Shown here in pieces: positions 17,607-25,874 of a stretch of DNA of 64,000 nt (its first letter is position 1; every line of letters begins with the position of its first letter). The notes under the pieces are model-generated. The model was not told the origin of the DNA and did not search any database. It saw only the letters and a program-made list of their open reading frames with translations. Source of the stretch: Hymenobacter volaticus (GTDB lineage Bacteria; Bacteroidota; Bacteroidia; Cytophagales; Hymenobacteraceae). The DNA lies in NCBI RefSeq assembly GCF_022921055.1, contig NZ_CP095061.1:3511501-3575500 (forward strand), written 5' to 3'. A program made the translations under genes and the position numbers.

Positions 17607-19046
17607 ATGAAAACCACTTTACGCTCTTTACTTAGTGCCGCTGCCTTTGCGCTGCTAAGTCATGTTGCTGCACAAGCTCAAACCTACCAGCTCGTCTGGG
17701 CCGATGAGTTTAATGGTAGCATCAGCCCCGATTGGCAGTTCGAAACGGGTGGCGGCGGCTGGGGCAACAACGAGAAGCAATATTACCAAGCGGCTAATGC
17801 TTCGGTTGCTAATGGCAACTTACTGATTACGGCCCGAAAGCAAACCGTTGGGGGCATGCCGTACACTTCATCCCGCATGATTACGAAAGGCCGCAAAGAA
17901 TTCACCTACGGCAAAATCGAAGCCCGCATGAAACTGCCGCTTGGTCAAGGCTTGTGGCCGGCGTTCTGGATGCTGGGTGGCAATATCAGCACGGTGAGTT
18001 GGCCAGCCTGCGGCGAAATTGACGTGATGGAGCACATCAACTCGGAAAACAAGATTTACGGCACGCCGCACTGGGACAGCAATGGTCACGCCGAGTACGG
18101 CGGCAGCGTAGTGACTACGCCCCAGGATTACCATGTATACACCGTAGAATGGGATGCCAGCTCTATCCGTTGGTTTCTGGACGGCACGCAGTACCACGTA
18201 ATGAGCATCCTCAACAACACGGGCAGCACCGAGGAATTTCACCGGCCATTTTTCTTGCTTTTGAACCTAGCAGTGGCCGGTAACTGGCCTGGTCAAACAG
18301 TAGACGAGAGTAAGCTTCCGGCTACTATGTATGTCGATTACGTGCGGGTTTACCAGAAAACCGGCACGACAACACCGACGCCAACCGCAACCCAAATTCA
18401 GGCAGAGAGCTATGGTTCCATGAATGGGGTGCAATTGGAAAACTGTGCCGACACAGGCGGCGGACAGAACGTAGCCTACATCGACGCCGCCGATTGGATG
18501 GCGTACAACAACGTAAACTTCCCCACTTCAGGCAACTACACCATCGAATACCGCGTGGCCAGCCCGAGTGGCAGCCGCTTATCAGCCGACCTCAACGCTG
18601 GAACCACTCAACTCGGCACCGTGACCATTCCTGCTACGGGCGGCTGGCAAAACTGGACCACTGTTTCACATACTGTGTACGTGAATGCCGGAACTTACAA
18701 TTTCGGTGTGTATGCGCAGGCTGGTGGCTGGAACTTCAACTGGTTGCGGATCACCAAGCAAAGCACGGCGCTTGTTGCGCAAAGCACTAGCACCCAAATC
18801 ACGGATCCAACCAAGGCGAGCAGTCTATCACTGTATCCTAATCCGGTGTCAGATCGGCTCACCGTTAGTGGGCTTTCGGATGACGCCAGCCAAGTCAGCA
18901 TCCTCGATATGCAAGGCCAGCAAGTCTGGAGCGGCCACTACACCGGCAAAGCCCTAGACATTTCGAAGCTGCAGCCAGGGCTTTACACTTTGGTGATTAT
19001 AGGCACCGACCAGAAGAAGCAGGTCACTAAATTCAGCAAGCAATAA
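17607..19046 (+). CDS. secreted GH16 beta-glucanase with CBM6 and T9SS sorting tail
   Basis: A 479-residue exported enzyme. Start chosen at the ATG at 17607 because it opens a clean signal peptide (MKTTLRSLLSAAAFALLSHV, cut after AQAQ). The GH16 domain (about 25-255) has the catalytic motif GEIDVMEH, whose two glutamates act as nucleophile and acid/base, and the substrate-cleft GGGGWGNNEKQYY element. This is a laminarinase-type beta-1,3(4)-glucanase. A family 6 carbohydrate-binding module follows (about 260-390, IQAESYGSMNG to FNWLRITK), then a C-terminal type A sorting domain (SLYPNPVSDRLTVSGL to the end) for secretion by the type IX system. It is 7 kb from the Sus-type locus but probably serves the same substrate. 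Confidence 0.93.
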   Translation: MKTTLRSLLSAAAFALLSHVAAQAQTYQLVWADEFNGSISPDWQFETGGGGWGNNEKQYYQAANASVANGNLLITARKQTVGGMPYTSSRMITKGRKEFTYGKIEARMKLPLGQGLWPAFWMLGGNISTVSWPACGEIDVMEHINSENKIYGTPHWDSNGHAEYGGSVVTTPQDYHVYTVEWDASSIRWFLDGTQYHVMSILNNTGSTEEFHRPFFLLLNLAVAGNWPGQTVDESKLPATMYVDYVRVYQKTGTTTPTPTATQIQAESYGSMNGVQLENCADTGGGQNVAYIDAADWMAYNNVNFPTSGNYTIEYRVASPSGSRLSADLNAGTTQLGTVTIPATGGWQNWTTVSHTVYVNAGTYNFGVYAQAGGWNFNWLRITKQSTALVAQSTSTQITDPTKASSLSLYPNPVSDRLTVSGLSDDASQVSILDMQGQQVWSGHYTGKALDISKLQPGLYTLVIIGTDQKKQVTKFSKQ

Positions 19047-19065
19047 ACGTGACGCTTATTGTTCT

Positions 19066-19110
19066 CTCACAACAAAGGCCAGCCGATTATCGGCTGGCCT
19101 TTGTTGTGAG
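19066..19110. terminator. bidirectional hairpin terminator
   Basis: Perfect 22-bp inverted repeat (19066-19087 with 19089-19110) with a single-base loop, core AACAAAGGCCAGCCG. It separates the plus-strand GH16 gene from the convergent lipoprotein gene that ends at 19123. Confidence 0.85.
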
Positions 19111-19122
19111 CTTGTTGACGTT

Positions 19123-19968
19123 TCACTTGGCTTCAACAGCTAGGTTCACTGGTCTTCCCTGCTGTACACCAACTTTTTGCACGAAATCAAATGTAACGGA
19201 ATGGCCGGCTAGGGCAGCTACCACCTGGAGCAGATTGGCCGCATCGGTGCGGGGAAAGCACACGTAGCCTCGCGTGTGTTGGCCTGGCTCTAAGGTGGTA
19301 GTGCGGAGCAGCCGATATTCAAGGCTCTGCTTTATTTCGAAAAGTTTGTCGGCTTGCACAGCATGTAGCTCGTACTGCTCAGCGAAGTAGGCGCTTACTT
19401 GGCGGTGGCGCTGCTCGCGCTCCTGCACCTGTACTTCGGTTTCTTTCTTCTTGCTAGGATTGTTTTCTGCTAGGTTGCTTACGGTTGTGAACAGCTCCCA
19501 CAAACTCACTTTCGTGGCTAGATCAGTTTCTTCAGCCAAGCGCGTGGCTAACTGTGCCAGTCGTAGCTCGGGGTTGATGGCGGCTACGCGCGTCGGAAAG
19601 TTCGTAGCGGGAGCTACCGAAGCCATTGGCGTTGTGGCGATAGGCAAGTAGTAGAAAGTTTCGGGTGCTACCACTACGCTTCTGCTGGATACGTTGCGCA
19701 CGTCAGCCTCAAATACTAGTTCCTGCTGCTCGTAGCGAACAAAACCCAACCGCACCACTACACTATCAGCAATTGGTTTGTCGCTTCGAGCGTAACCGGT
19801 GGGCCACAATCCACTGGGCCGGCTGAGCTTCGTGGTCATGAAATAAGATGGGCTGCAGCCGGCAAGCAATAACCCGCATGTCACGCTGCCAACACCTAAA
19901 CGAATCGTTGCAATAGTTTTGAGCACAAACGAAATATCGAGATGGGTGCTAGTTAGAACAGAAGCCAT
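19123..19968 (-). CDS. lipoprotein of unknown function, tandem copy A
   Basis: A 281-residue predicted lipoprotein if it starts at the ATG at 19968; the lipobox is LLLAGC. The mature part begins SPSYFMTTKLSRP and has a beta-rich domain with LGFVRYEQQELVFEADVRNV and VVVAPETFYYLP, then a charged helical region with a KKKETE stretch and a QEREQRHRQVSAYFAEQ coiled coil, then RGYVCFPRTDAANLLQVV and a C-terminal SVTFDF strand. The same blocks occur in the same order in the next gene upstream, so the pair arose by tandem duplication. No named family is recognised. An outer-membrane or periplasmic scaffold or binding role is possible but unsupported. Confidence 0.7.
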   Translation of the reverse strand: MASVLTSTHLDISFVLKTIATIRLGVGSVTCGLLLAGCSPSYFMTTKLSRPSGLWPTGYARSDKPIADSVVVRLGFVRYEQQELVFEADVRNVSSRSVVVAPETFYYLPIATTPMASVAPATNFPTRVAAINPELRLAQLATRLAEETDLATKVSLWELFTTVSNLAENNPSKKKETEVQVQEREQRHRQVSAYFAEQYELHAVQADKLFEIKQSLEYRLLRTTTLEPGQHTRGYVCFPRTDAANLLQVVAALAGHSVTFDFVQKVGVQQGRPVNLAVEAK

Positions 19969-20071
19969 AAACTCTGAGATTCTGTACTTCTGCATTGGAA
20001 ACAAGGACTCTTGATTACTTTTTACAAGACGCAAAGAGCTAATTGCTTGCTCCTTACTTGTCTGCTATTCA

Positions 20072-20845
20072 CTAATGCGCTAGTGAGGTGGCTACTGCAG
20101 AGGTATTTCGTTGCGAGCCTGATTGCTGCGTGAAGTCAAAAGTGACAGGCCGCTCGTTGAAGAAGATCACAACCCGCAACCGCCGGGCCGTATCGGTGCG
20201 GGGGAAATACACGTAGCCTCGCGCGTACTCACCGGGCTTAACCTTGGTTTTGCGCAACGCCACTGCCTGTATAGCGTGCTGCTGAGAGTAGAGATTATCA
20301 GCCTGCTGAGCGTGCTGCTCCCGCTGCTCGTCGAAGAAAGCCTCGGTGTTCTCATGGCGCTCCTGGCGTTCAGCCATCTGCTCCTCGGTTTCTTTCTTCT
20401 TGATACTCGATATATCTTCCGCCACGTTCGCTGCGGCAGACAAAATCTCAAACCAGCTGACTTTCTCCGCTTTTGCTGCCTCTTTTTCAAGACGAGTTGC
20501 TAGCTGCTTTAAGTGGAGCTCGGGGTCGATGGCCGTTACCCGGGGCTGCAGCGCCATTGCGGCAGTAGCCGATGCCGTATCGACGGGCGCATAGAAAAAT
20601 GTTTCTGGCGCTACCAGAACGGGCCGGCTAGAGTCGTTGCCGATTTCCACCTCGAACACGAGTTCTGTTGGCTCATAGCGCACGAAGCCCACTTGCACTT
20701 CCACACTGTCGGGGTGGTAGCTAAGACTCGTGGAATGACCATTTATACCGGGCCCATTTACTTGGGCAGGCGCCATAGTCAAAAAGGAAGTGGAACCGCA
20801 GCTTGTTAGTCCTGCTAGGCAACCTACTAGTATAAATTGACGCAT
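20072..20845 (-). CDS. lipoprotein of unknown function, tandem copy B
   Basis: A 257-residue paralogue of the preceding gene. Signal MRQFILVGCLAGLTSC has the lipobox cysteine at 16. Matching blocks are VGFVRYEPTELVFEVEIGND, VLVAPETFFYAPV, the KKKETE charged turn, a glutamine/glutamate-rich coiled coil, and RGYVYFPRTDTARRLRVV ending in PVTFDFTQQ. The copies are clearly diverged, so the duplication is not recent. Same strand, about 100 bp from copy A, so probably one transcript. Function unknown. Confidence 0.75.
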   Translation of the reverse strand: MRQFILVGCLAGLTSCGSTSFLTMAPAQVNGPGINGHSTSLSYHPDSVEVQVGFVRYEPTELVFEVEIGNDSSRPVLVAPETFFYAPVDTASATAAMALQPRVTAIDPELHLKQLATRLEKEAAKAEKVSWFEILSAAANVAEDISSIKKKETEEQMAERQERHENTEAFFDEQREQHAQQADNLYSQQHAIQAVALRKTKVKPGEYARGYVYFPRTDTARRLRVVIFFNERPVTFDFTQQSGSQRNTSAVATSLAH

Positions 20846-20925
20846 AATGCCTCTGTATAACTGTTTCGTCTAGTTAACAGGGGCAACAATCTCGCCAATG
20901 GTTGTATAGCCAACGCGTTTCTTCT

Positions 20926-21270
20926 CTACAGCTCTTCCGGCAAATGGAAGCTGCCAGTAGCATCGGCGGCAAAAGGCCAGTGGCGTCGAATAGCCGCCAT
21001 CGGAACCGGGCCAAAGATGTGCGCGAAATGCTCCTGCCGGCTTTCCACCCACTCCCACTCTACCCGTGCGCCCGCGGTAGCAAGGGATTGTTCGTCCCAC
21101 TCCAGCAATACTAGATCCGTACGGCGCGCATAGTAGCGGCGCGCGGTTTCTATAATCTGACCGCGCTCGGAACTGTGAATGAAACCTTCGGCCGCTAAGT
21201 CGGCGCTGGCGAAGAAGCCTGTTTGCTGGGCATTTTGCCAGTCAAGTGACTCAGCTATGCGGTAGAGCAT
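20926..21270 (-). CDS. DUF952 family protein
   Basis: A 114-residue protein of the DUF952 family. The characteristic N-terminal pattern is present: YRIAESLDWQNAQQTGFF, then SLA-like SADLAAEGFIHSS, a tyrosine pair in ARRYYARR, and LVLLEWDEQSL. The C-terminal part has HIFGPVPMAAI, also typical. The family is small, cytoplasmic and distantly related in fold to ADP-ribosyl-transferring proteins, but its reaction is not established. Length is normal. Confidence 0.85.
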   Translation of the reverse strand: MLYRIAESLDWQNAQQTGFFASADLAAEGFIHSSERGQIIETARRYYARRTDLVLLEWDEQSLATAGARVEWEWVESRQEHFAHIFGPVPMAAIRRHWPFAADATGSFHLPEEL

Positions 21271-21280
21271 ATACTAATGA

Positions 21281-21327
21281 TTGAACAACTAAATGACTAT
21301 TAAGCTAACAGCCATTTAGTTGTTCAA
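21281..21327. terminator. hairpin terminator
   Basis: Perfect 15-bp inverted repeat (21281-21295 with 21313-21327), arm TTGAACAACTAAATG. It lies downstream of the minus-strand gene that ends at 21344. Confidence 0.6.
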
Positions 21328-21343
21328 CTATTCAATCGTTGAA

Positions 21344-21736
21344 TTACTTACTGGCTTTCCACAGCTCTTGCTGCACGGCTTTGCCAACGGTGAGCACAAT
21401 GCGCGTTGGGTTAGGCACCAGCGTGATGCGAGCTTCCTTGCCCGGATATTTCTCTGAATCAACCCACACACCTTCTTTAGGCGAGGGCGTGCCACCGATG
21501 CTTGAGGGCAGATAAGCCGTGGGCAGCAGCACGTCGGTGTCGGAGTTGAGGTCGGTGTGCACTTTATCGAGTGCAGCTTCCAGATAAGCCCCATACTCTT
21601 CATTGAAATCGTCTTCCAGATCGTGCAATTCTTCTTCTACATCGTCGTAGCGAGCATCGTCGTACTTCATGTCGTGTAGCACTTGCTTTTTCTCGATCAG
21701 GGTAACGAGGGCGCTGTTTAGCTCTTCCAAATTCAT
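21344..21736 (-). CDS. hypothetical acidic helical protein
   Basis: A 130-residue protein starting at the ATG at 21736 (MNLEELNSALVTLIEKK); the frame runs 26 codons further upstream without protein-like character. The first ~65 residues are an acidic amphipathic helix pair (VEEELHDLEDDFNEEYGAYL), probably a helical hairpin. The second half is a small beta domain (SIGGTPSPKEGVWVDSEKYP, then ARITLVPNPTRIVLTVG). Cytoplasmic, no named family. I regard it as a real conserved-looking gene of unknown function. Confidence 0.65.
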   Translation of the reverse strand: MNLEELNSALVTLIEKKQVLHDMKYDDARYDDVEEELHDLEDDFNEEYGAYLEAALDKVHTDLNSDTDVLLPTAYLPSSIGGTPSPKEGVWVDSEKYPGKEARITLVPNPTRIVLTVGKAVQQELWKASK

Positions 21737-22011
21737 AAGCGTAAGGCAATAGGTTAAGTAACAAAGGTGGTGAGCTTTTGCTGATTTCTGTGCAGTGCCC
21801 CTTTCCCACCACAATTTTACGAAGAATAGTGCAAGGTTATGGCAGAGAGTAGGGGCCGGTTATTAAAGTTTAAGGCCTTTTTGTTGTGCTTGCTTTAGCA
21901 GAGGTGTTGGTAAGGCATACTACTCTTACCCAGTAATTACCTGTTCTTCTGTCAATCTCTATCAAAGCATTATTTTTACCGGCATCTATCTACCCATCCC
22001 CACCCACTATT

Positions 22012-23145
22012 ATGCAGACCATGACCTCCCCGGCCGTACAGGCCCACTCCGCGCAGGATTTCCTGCCCCTGAACGGCACCGACTACATCGAATTCTACGT
22101 CGGTAATGCCAAGCAATCCGCATACTTCTATCAAGCTGCGTTCGGCTTCGAGTTGGTAGCCTATGCTGGCCCCGAAACTGGGGTGCGCGACCGGGCCAGC
22201 TATGTGCTGCAGCAAAATAAAATCCGGTTCGTCCTGACAACCTCCCTACTCCCCGACTCTGACATCACGCGGCACGTGGCCCAGCACGGCGACGGGGTAA
22301 AGGTGATGGCGCTGTGGGTAGACGATGCCCGTCGCTCGTTCGAGGAAACCACTAAACGCGGTGCAAAAGTCGCCTTCGAACCTTACACGCTTGAGGATGA
22401 ACACGGCTCGGTAACCCTGGCTGGAATCTACACCTACGGCGAAACTGTACACACTTTTGTTGAGCGCAGCAACTATAGCGGCCCTTTCCTGCCTGGTTTT
22501 GTGGCGCGCACCAGCAAGGTGCCGCAGGGCACACCAGTCGGCTTGCAGTTTGTGGATCACTGCGTGGGCAATGTTGGATGGGGCGAGATGAACCAATGGG
22601 TGAAGTTCTACGAAGTCGTAATGGGCTTCAAACTCCTCATCACCTTCGACGACGACGACATCAGCACGGAATACTCAGCTTTGATGAGCAAGGTGGTAAG
22701 TAATGGCAATGGCTTCGTGAAATTTCCCATCAACGAGCCCGCCGAAGGCAAAAAGAAAAGCCAAATCGAAGAATATTTGGATTTCTACCATTCGCCTGGC
22801 GTGCAGCACATGGCCCTCATTACCCACGACATTCGTTCTACCGTTTCGGAGTTGCGGCGACGTGGCGTGGAGTTCTTAACGGTGCCTTCTTCCTACTATG
22901 ATGATCTGTTGGACCGCGTCGGCCACATCGACGAGGACCTAGACAGCGTGCGCGACCTGAACCTGCTCGTGGACCGTGACGAAGAAGGCTACCTACTTCA
23001 AATCTTCACCAAACCCGTAGAGGACCGGCCCACTGTGTTCTTCGAAATCATTCAGCGCAAAGGTGCCAAGAGCTTTGGCAAAGGCAATTTCAAAGCGCTG
23101 TTCGAAGCCATTGAGCGGGAGCAAGGTTTGCGTGGCAACTTGTAA
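22012..23145 (+). CDS. hppD: 4-hydroxyphenylpyruvate dioxygenase
   Basis: A 377-residue Fe(II) dioxygenase that converts 4-hydroxyphenylpyruvate to homogentisate in tyrosine breakdown. Two vicinal-oxygen-chelate domains are visible. The iron ligands are His in FVDHCVGNV, His in GVQHMALIT and Glu in VFFEIIQRKGA near the C-terminus, which also has the gating helix segment FKALFEAIEREQ. Length is normal for the bacterial enzyme. Start at 22012; the ATG nine bases later is an alternative. No homogentisate dioxygenase or other tyrosine-catabolic gene is adjacent, and a terminator follows at once, so it is a single-gene unit here. Confidence 0.97.
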   Translation: MQTMTSPAVQAHSAQDFLPLNGTDYIEFYVGNAKQSAYFYQAAFGFELVAYAGPETGVRDRASYVLQQNKIRFVLTTSLLPDSDITRHVAQHGDGVKVMALWVDDARRSFEETTKRGAKVAFEPYTLEDEHGSVTLAGIYTYGETVHTFVERSNYSGPFLPGFVARTSKVPQGTPVGLQFVDHCVGNVGWGEMNQWVKFYEVVMGFKLLITFDDDDISTEYSALMSKVVSNGNGFVKFPINEPAEGKKKSQIEEYLDFYHSPGVQHMALITHDIRSTVSELRRRGVEFLTVPSSYYDDLLDRVGHIDEDLDSVRDLNLLVDRDEEGYLLQIFTKPVEDRPTVFFEIIQRKGAKSFGKGNFKALFEAIEREQGLRGNL

Positions 23146-23189
23146 GCAACTCATGTAGCATACTAATGGTGTAGTGACCATAACTTAAA

Positions 23190-23239
23190 AAGCGACCGGC
23201 ACTGTTGGAAAAGGAGTTTTTCAACAGTGCCGGTCGCTT
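23190..23239. terminator. hairpin terminator after hppD
   Basis: Perfect 18-bp inverted repeat (23190-23207 with 23222-23239), core AGCGACCGGCACTGTTG, followed by CTTTG. It lies 44 bp past the hppD stop. Confidence 0.8.
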
Positions 23240-23581
23240 CTTTGCGTCAGATGCGCACCAACAACCTGTATAGTTTTGCGCTTTTACTATACGCCATCAC
23301 CTTGTAAACAATGGATGAATAATGCATTTGGCTTGACGGCTGAAATATAAATTTGAAGCAAAGTTTATCTTTTATTAAGGCGCACTTGTGACGCAACGTC
23401 TAGCTTACTAGTGTTTAGACCTTTGACAGTCAGCTTTGTGGCAGGTATTATTTTCAGAAAAACAATGATCCAATAAAGGCAAGTAGGCTGTTATGCTTGA
23501 AGGGGCTTACCTATTTTTTCATGCAAACCTCTTTTCTTTACTGCCGTACCATTGCCTCTCCCTCAACTCAGCTTATCCTCT

Positions 23582-25318
23582 ATGGCTCTGACCTCCGCAG
23601 TTCTACAAAAAATAGATACTTGGCTCAACGGTAATTACGACACCGCTACCAAAGACGAAATTCGTCAGCTACAGTCCCAAAATCAGGAAGACTTCTTGTC
23701 TGATGCCTTTTACCGCGACTTGGAGTTCGGTACGGGCGGACTGCGCGGCGTGATGGGTGCCGGCTCCAACCGCATGAACCGCTACACGCTAGGCATGGCT
23801 ACTCAGGGTCTGTGCAACTATTTGCTACAGCAGTTCGCCGGCCAGGAAATCAAGGTGGCCGTAGCTCACGATTCGCGTAATAACAGCAAGGAATTCGCGC
23901 GCATTGCAGCCGATATTTTCTCGGCCAATGGCATTACGGTTTATCTATTTGAGGCTTTGCGCCCCACGCCAGAACTGTCGTTTACTATTCGGGAACTTGG
24001 CTGCCAGAGCGGTTGCGTCGTTACGGCATCACACAACCCCAAGGAGTACAACGGCTTCAAAGTATACTGGAATGATGGCGCTCAAGTGGTAGCGCCCCAT
24101 GACAAAAACATTATCCGGGAAGTGGAGGCCATCCACTCCGTAGATGAAGTGAAGTTCCAAGCCGACGAGTCGAAAGTGCACCTCATTGGGGCCGATATCG
24201 ACGCCAAGTACTTGGCTAAGGTTAAAGAGCTAAGCATCAATCCGGCAGCTATCCAGCGCCAGCACGATCTTAAAATTGTGTACACGCCCATCCACGGAAC
24301 GGGCATTACGCTGGTACCGCAGGCATTGGCTCAGTTGGGCTTTACCAACGTACACATTGTAGAACAGCAAGCCACACCAGACGGCAATTTCCCAACGGTT
24401 CTTTCGCCTAACCCCGAGGAGAAAGTAGCCATGCAAATGGCCCTCGACCAAGCCAAGGAGTTGGATGCCGACATCATCTTGGCCACCGACCCTGATGCTG
24501 ACCGGGTGGGTATGGCCGTGAAAAACACGGCTGGCGAATGGGTGCTCGTAAACGGCAACCAAACCGCTGCCTTACTGACCTATTATCTGCTCTCGGCCCG
24601 CAAGCAAGCCGGCAAGATGACCGACAAAGACTTCATCGTCTACACCATCGTAACCAGTGAAGTGCTCGGCGACATTGCCAATTCGTACGGCGTAAAGTCC
24701 TACCAAACCCTGACAGGCTTTAAATACATTGCGGGCCTGATTCGCGAGTTGGAAGGCAAAGAAACCTATATCGGTGGTGGCGAGGAAAGCTATGGCTTCA
24801 TGATCGGGGATTTCGTGCGCGATAAGGATGCTATATCCGCTTGTGCTATGGTAGCCGAAATGGCGGCCGTAGCCAAGGACAATGGTCGCACCCTCTACGA
24901 GGAAATGACCCAGATGTACGCCACCTATGGCTTGTACCGCGAAAACCTGATTTCGCTCACTAAGAAAGGCCAGCGCGGTGCCGAAGAAATTCAGGAGATG
25001 ATGCGTGACCTGCGGGCCAATCCACCGGCCACTATTGCCGGCTCAGAAGTAGTGGAGCTGCGCGACTACCAAACTGGCCAAATTCGAGACCTGCGTACTG
25101 GCCAAGAGAAGCCTACGGGCCTCGAAGCCAGCAATGTGCTGCAATTCATCACCGCCGACGGCAGCAAAATCTCGGCCCGTCCGTCCGGTACCGAGCCAAA
25201 AATCAAGTTCTACTTCAGCATGAAGGCACCGTTGTCTGCCGCCGCCGATTTCGAGAAGGTGGAGCAGCAACTCAACGAACGAATCACGGCCATTATCGAG
25301 GATCTGCAGCTGAAATAA
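23582..25318 (+). CDS. phosphoglucomutase / phosphomannomutase (PGM2-type)
   Basis: A 578-residue alpha-D-phosphohexomutase starting at the ATG at 23582 (MALTSAVLQKIDTWL); an upstream ATG adds ten non-conserved residues. The phosphoserine loop is TASHNPKEYNG, the magnesium loop DPDADRVG, the sugar-specificity loop GGGEESYG and the phosphate-binding loop RPSGTEPKIKFY. Length and motif spacing fit the PGM2/phosphopentomutase-like branch common in Bacteroidota. It interconverts hexose 1- and 6-phosphates in the cytoplasm, feeding glycogen and cell-wall sugar nucleotides. The glucose released by the neighbouring glucanase locus would enter the same pool. Confidence 0.95.
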   Translation: MALTSAVLQKIDTWLNGNYDTATKDEIRQLQSQNQEDFLSDAFYRDLEFGTGGLRGVMGAGSNRMNRYTLGMATQGLCNYLLQQFAGQEIKVAVAHDSRNNSKEFARIAADIFSANGITVYLFEALRPTPELSFTIRELGCQSGCVVTASHNPKEYNGFKVYWNDGAQVVAPHDKNIIREVEAIHSVDEVKFQADESKVHLIGADIDAKYLAKVKELSINPAAIQRQHDLKIVYTPIHGTGITLVPQALAQLGFTNVHIVEQQATPDGNFPTVLSPNPEEKVAMQMALDQAKELDADIILATDPDADRVGMAVKNTAGEWVLVNGNQTAALLTYYLLSARKQAGKMTDKDFIVYTIVTSEVLGDIANSYGVKSYQTLTGFKYIAGLIRELEGKETYIGGGEESYGFMIGDFVRDKDAISACAMVAEMAAVAKDNGRTLYEEMTQMYATYGLYRENLISLTKKGQRGAEEIQEMMRDLRANPPATIAGSEVVELRDYQTGQIRDLRTGQEKPTGLEASNVLQFITADGSKISARPSGTEPKIKFYFSMKAPLSAAADFEKVEQQLNERITAIIEDLQLK

Positions 25319-25385
25319 GCTTTACGTGTATGAATAGCTTATCTCAATGAGCTTTCACATGGTAAGTTTCTCATCCTAAGCGCAT

Positions 25386-25423
25386 AGAAAAGCTCCAACT
25401 GCTAACGTGGTTGGGGCTTTTCT
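25386..25423 (+). terminator. hairpin terminator after the phosphohexomutase gene
   Basis: Inverted repeat 25386-25399 with 25410-25423 (AGAAAAGCTCCAAC against GTTGGGGCTTTTCT), one G-U pair, ending in a T run. Confidence 0.7.
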
Positions 25424-25630
25424 GTACTTAAAAAGATCAAGTCGTGCGCATTGCTTTCTTTGAGCCAATTGTGTCCTGATTTATTTATTGTTTATTAACT
25501 GCTGGATTGGTGTAGGGCCCCTAGTCTAGTAGAAGGTACAGACCAAGAAAGTGCAGTTGATTTGTGTGTACTAAGCGTACGCAGAAGGGTCCAATAGTTA
25601 ATTTCCAGTTGCTGAACCCTGTTTTGCTGC

Positions 25631-25661
25631 TTGCATTTACTGGTTAACGCTTCTAGATTTG
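25631..25661 (+). promoter_or_regulatory. Bacteroidota-type promoter for the GH5 gene
   Basis: TTGC at 25631-25634, a 19-nt spacer and TAGATTTG at 25654-25661 match the TTG/TTTG-N19-TAnnTTTG consensus recognised by the primary sigma factor of Bacteroidota. It would give a leader of about 205 nt before the GH5 start at 25875. Confidence 0.55.
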
Positions 25662-25874
25662 GTTTAGGTTATTATTGTATAACGGCTGTCTGCTGCGCTT
25701 ACGCTTAGGTGCGCTCCGCTCCTGCTACCAACAGATCCAGTCATTCCTACTCAGCTGTGCTTAGGCTCGAAATGCGCTAAGTCTTGCCTAGCTGAAATCC
25801 GAACGAAGTGAGTTGAACAGAATCAACCCTTTTGCTTCGCGCTGCTTGTAGTTTCCCTCCTCCATCTTTCTATT

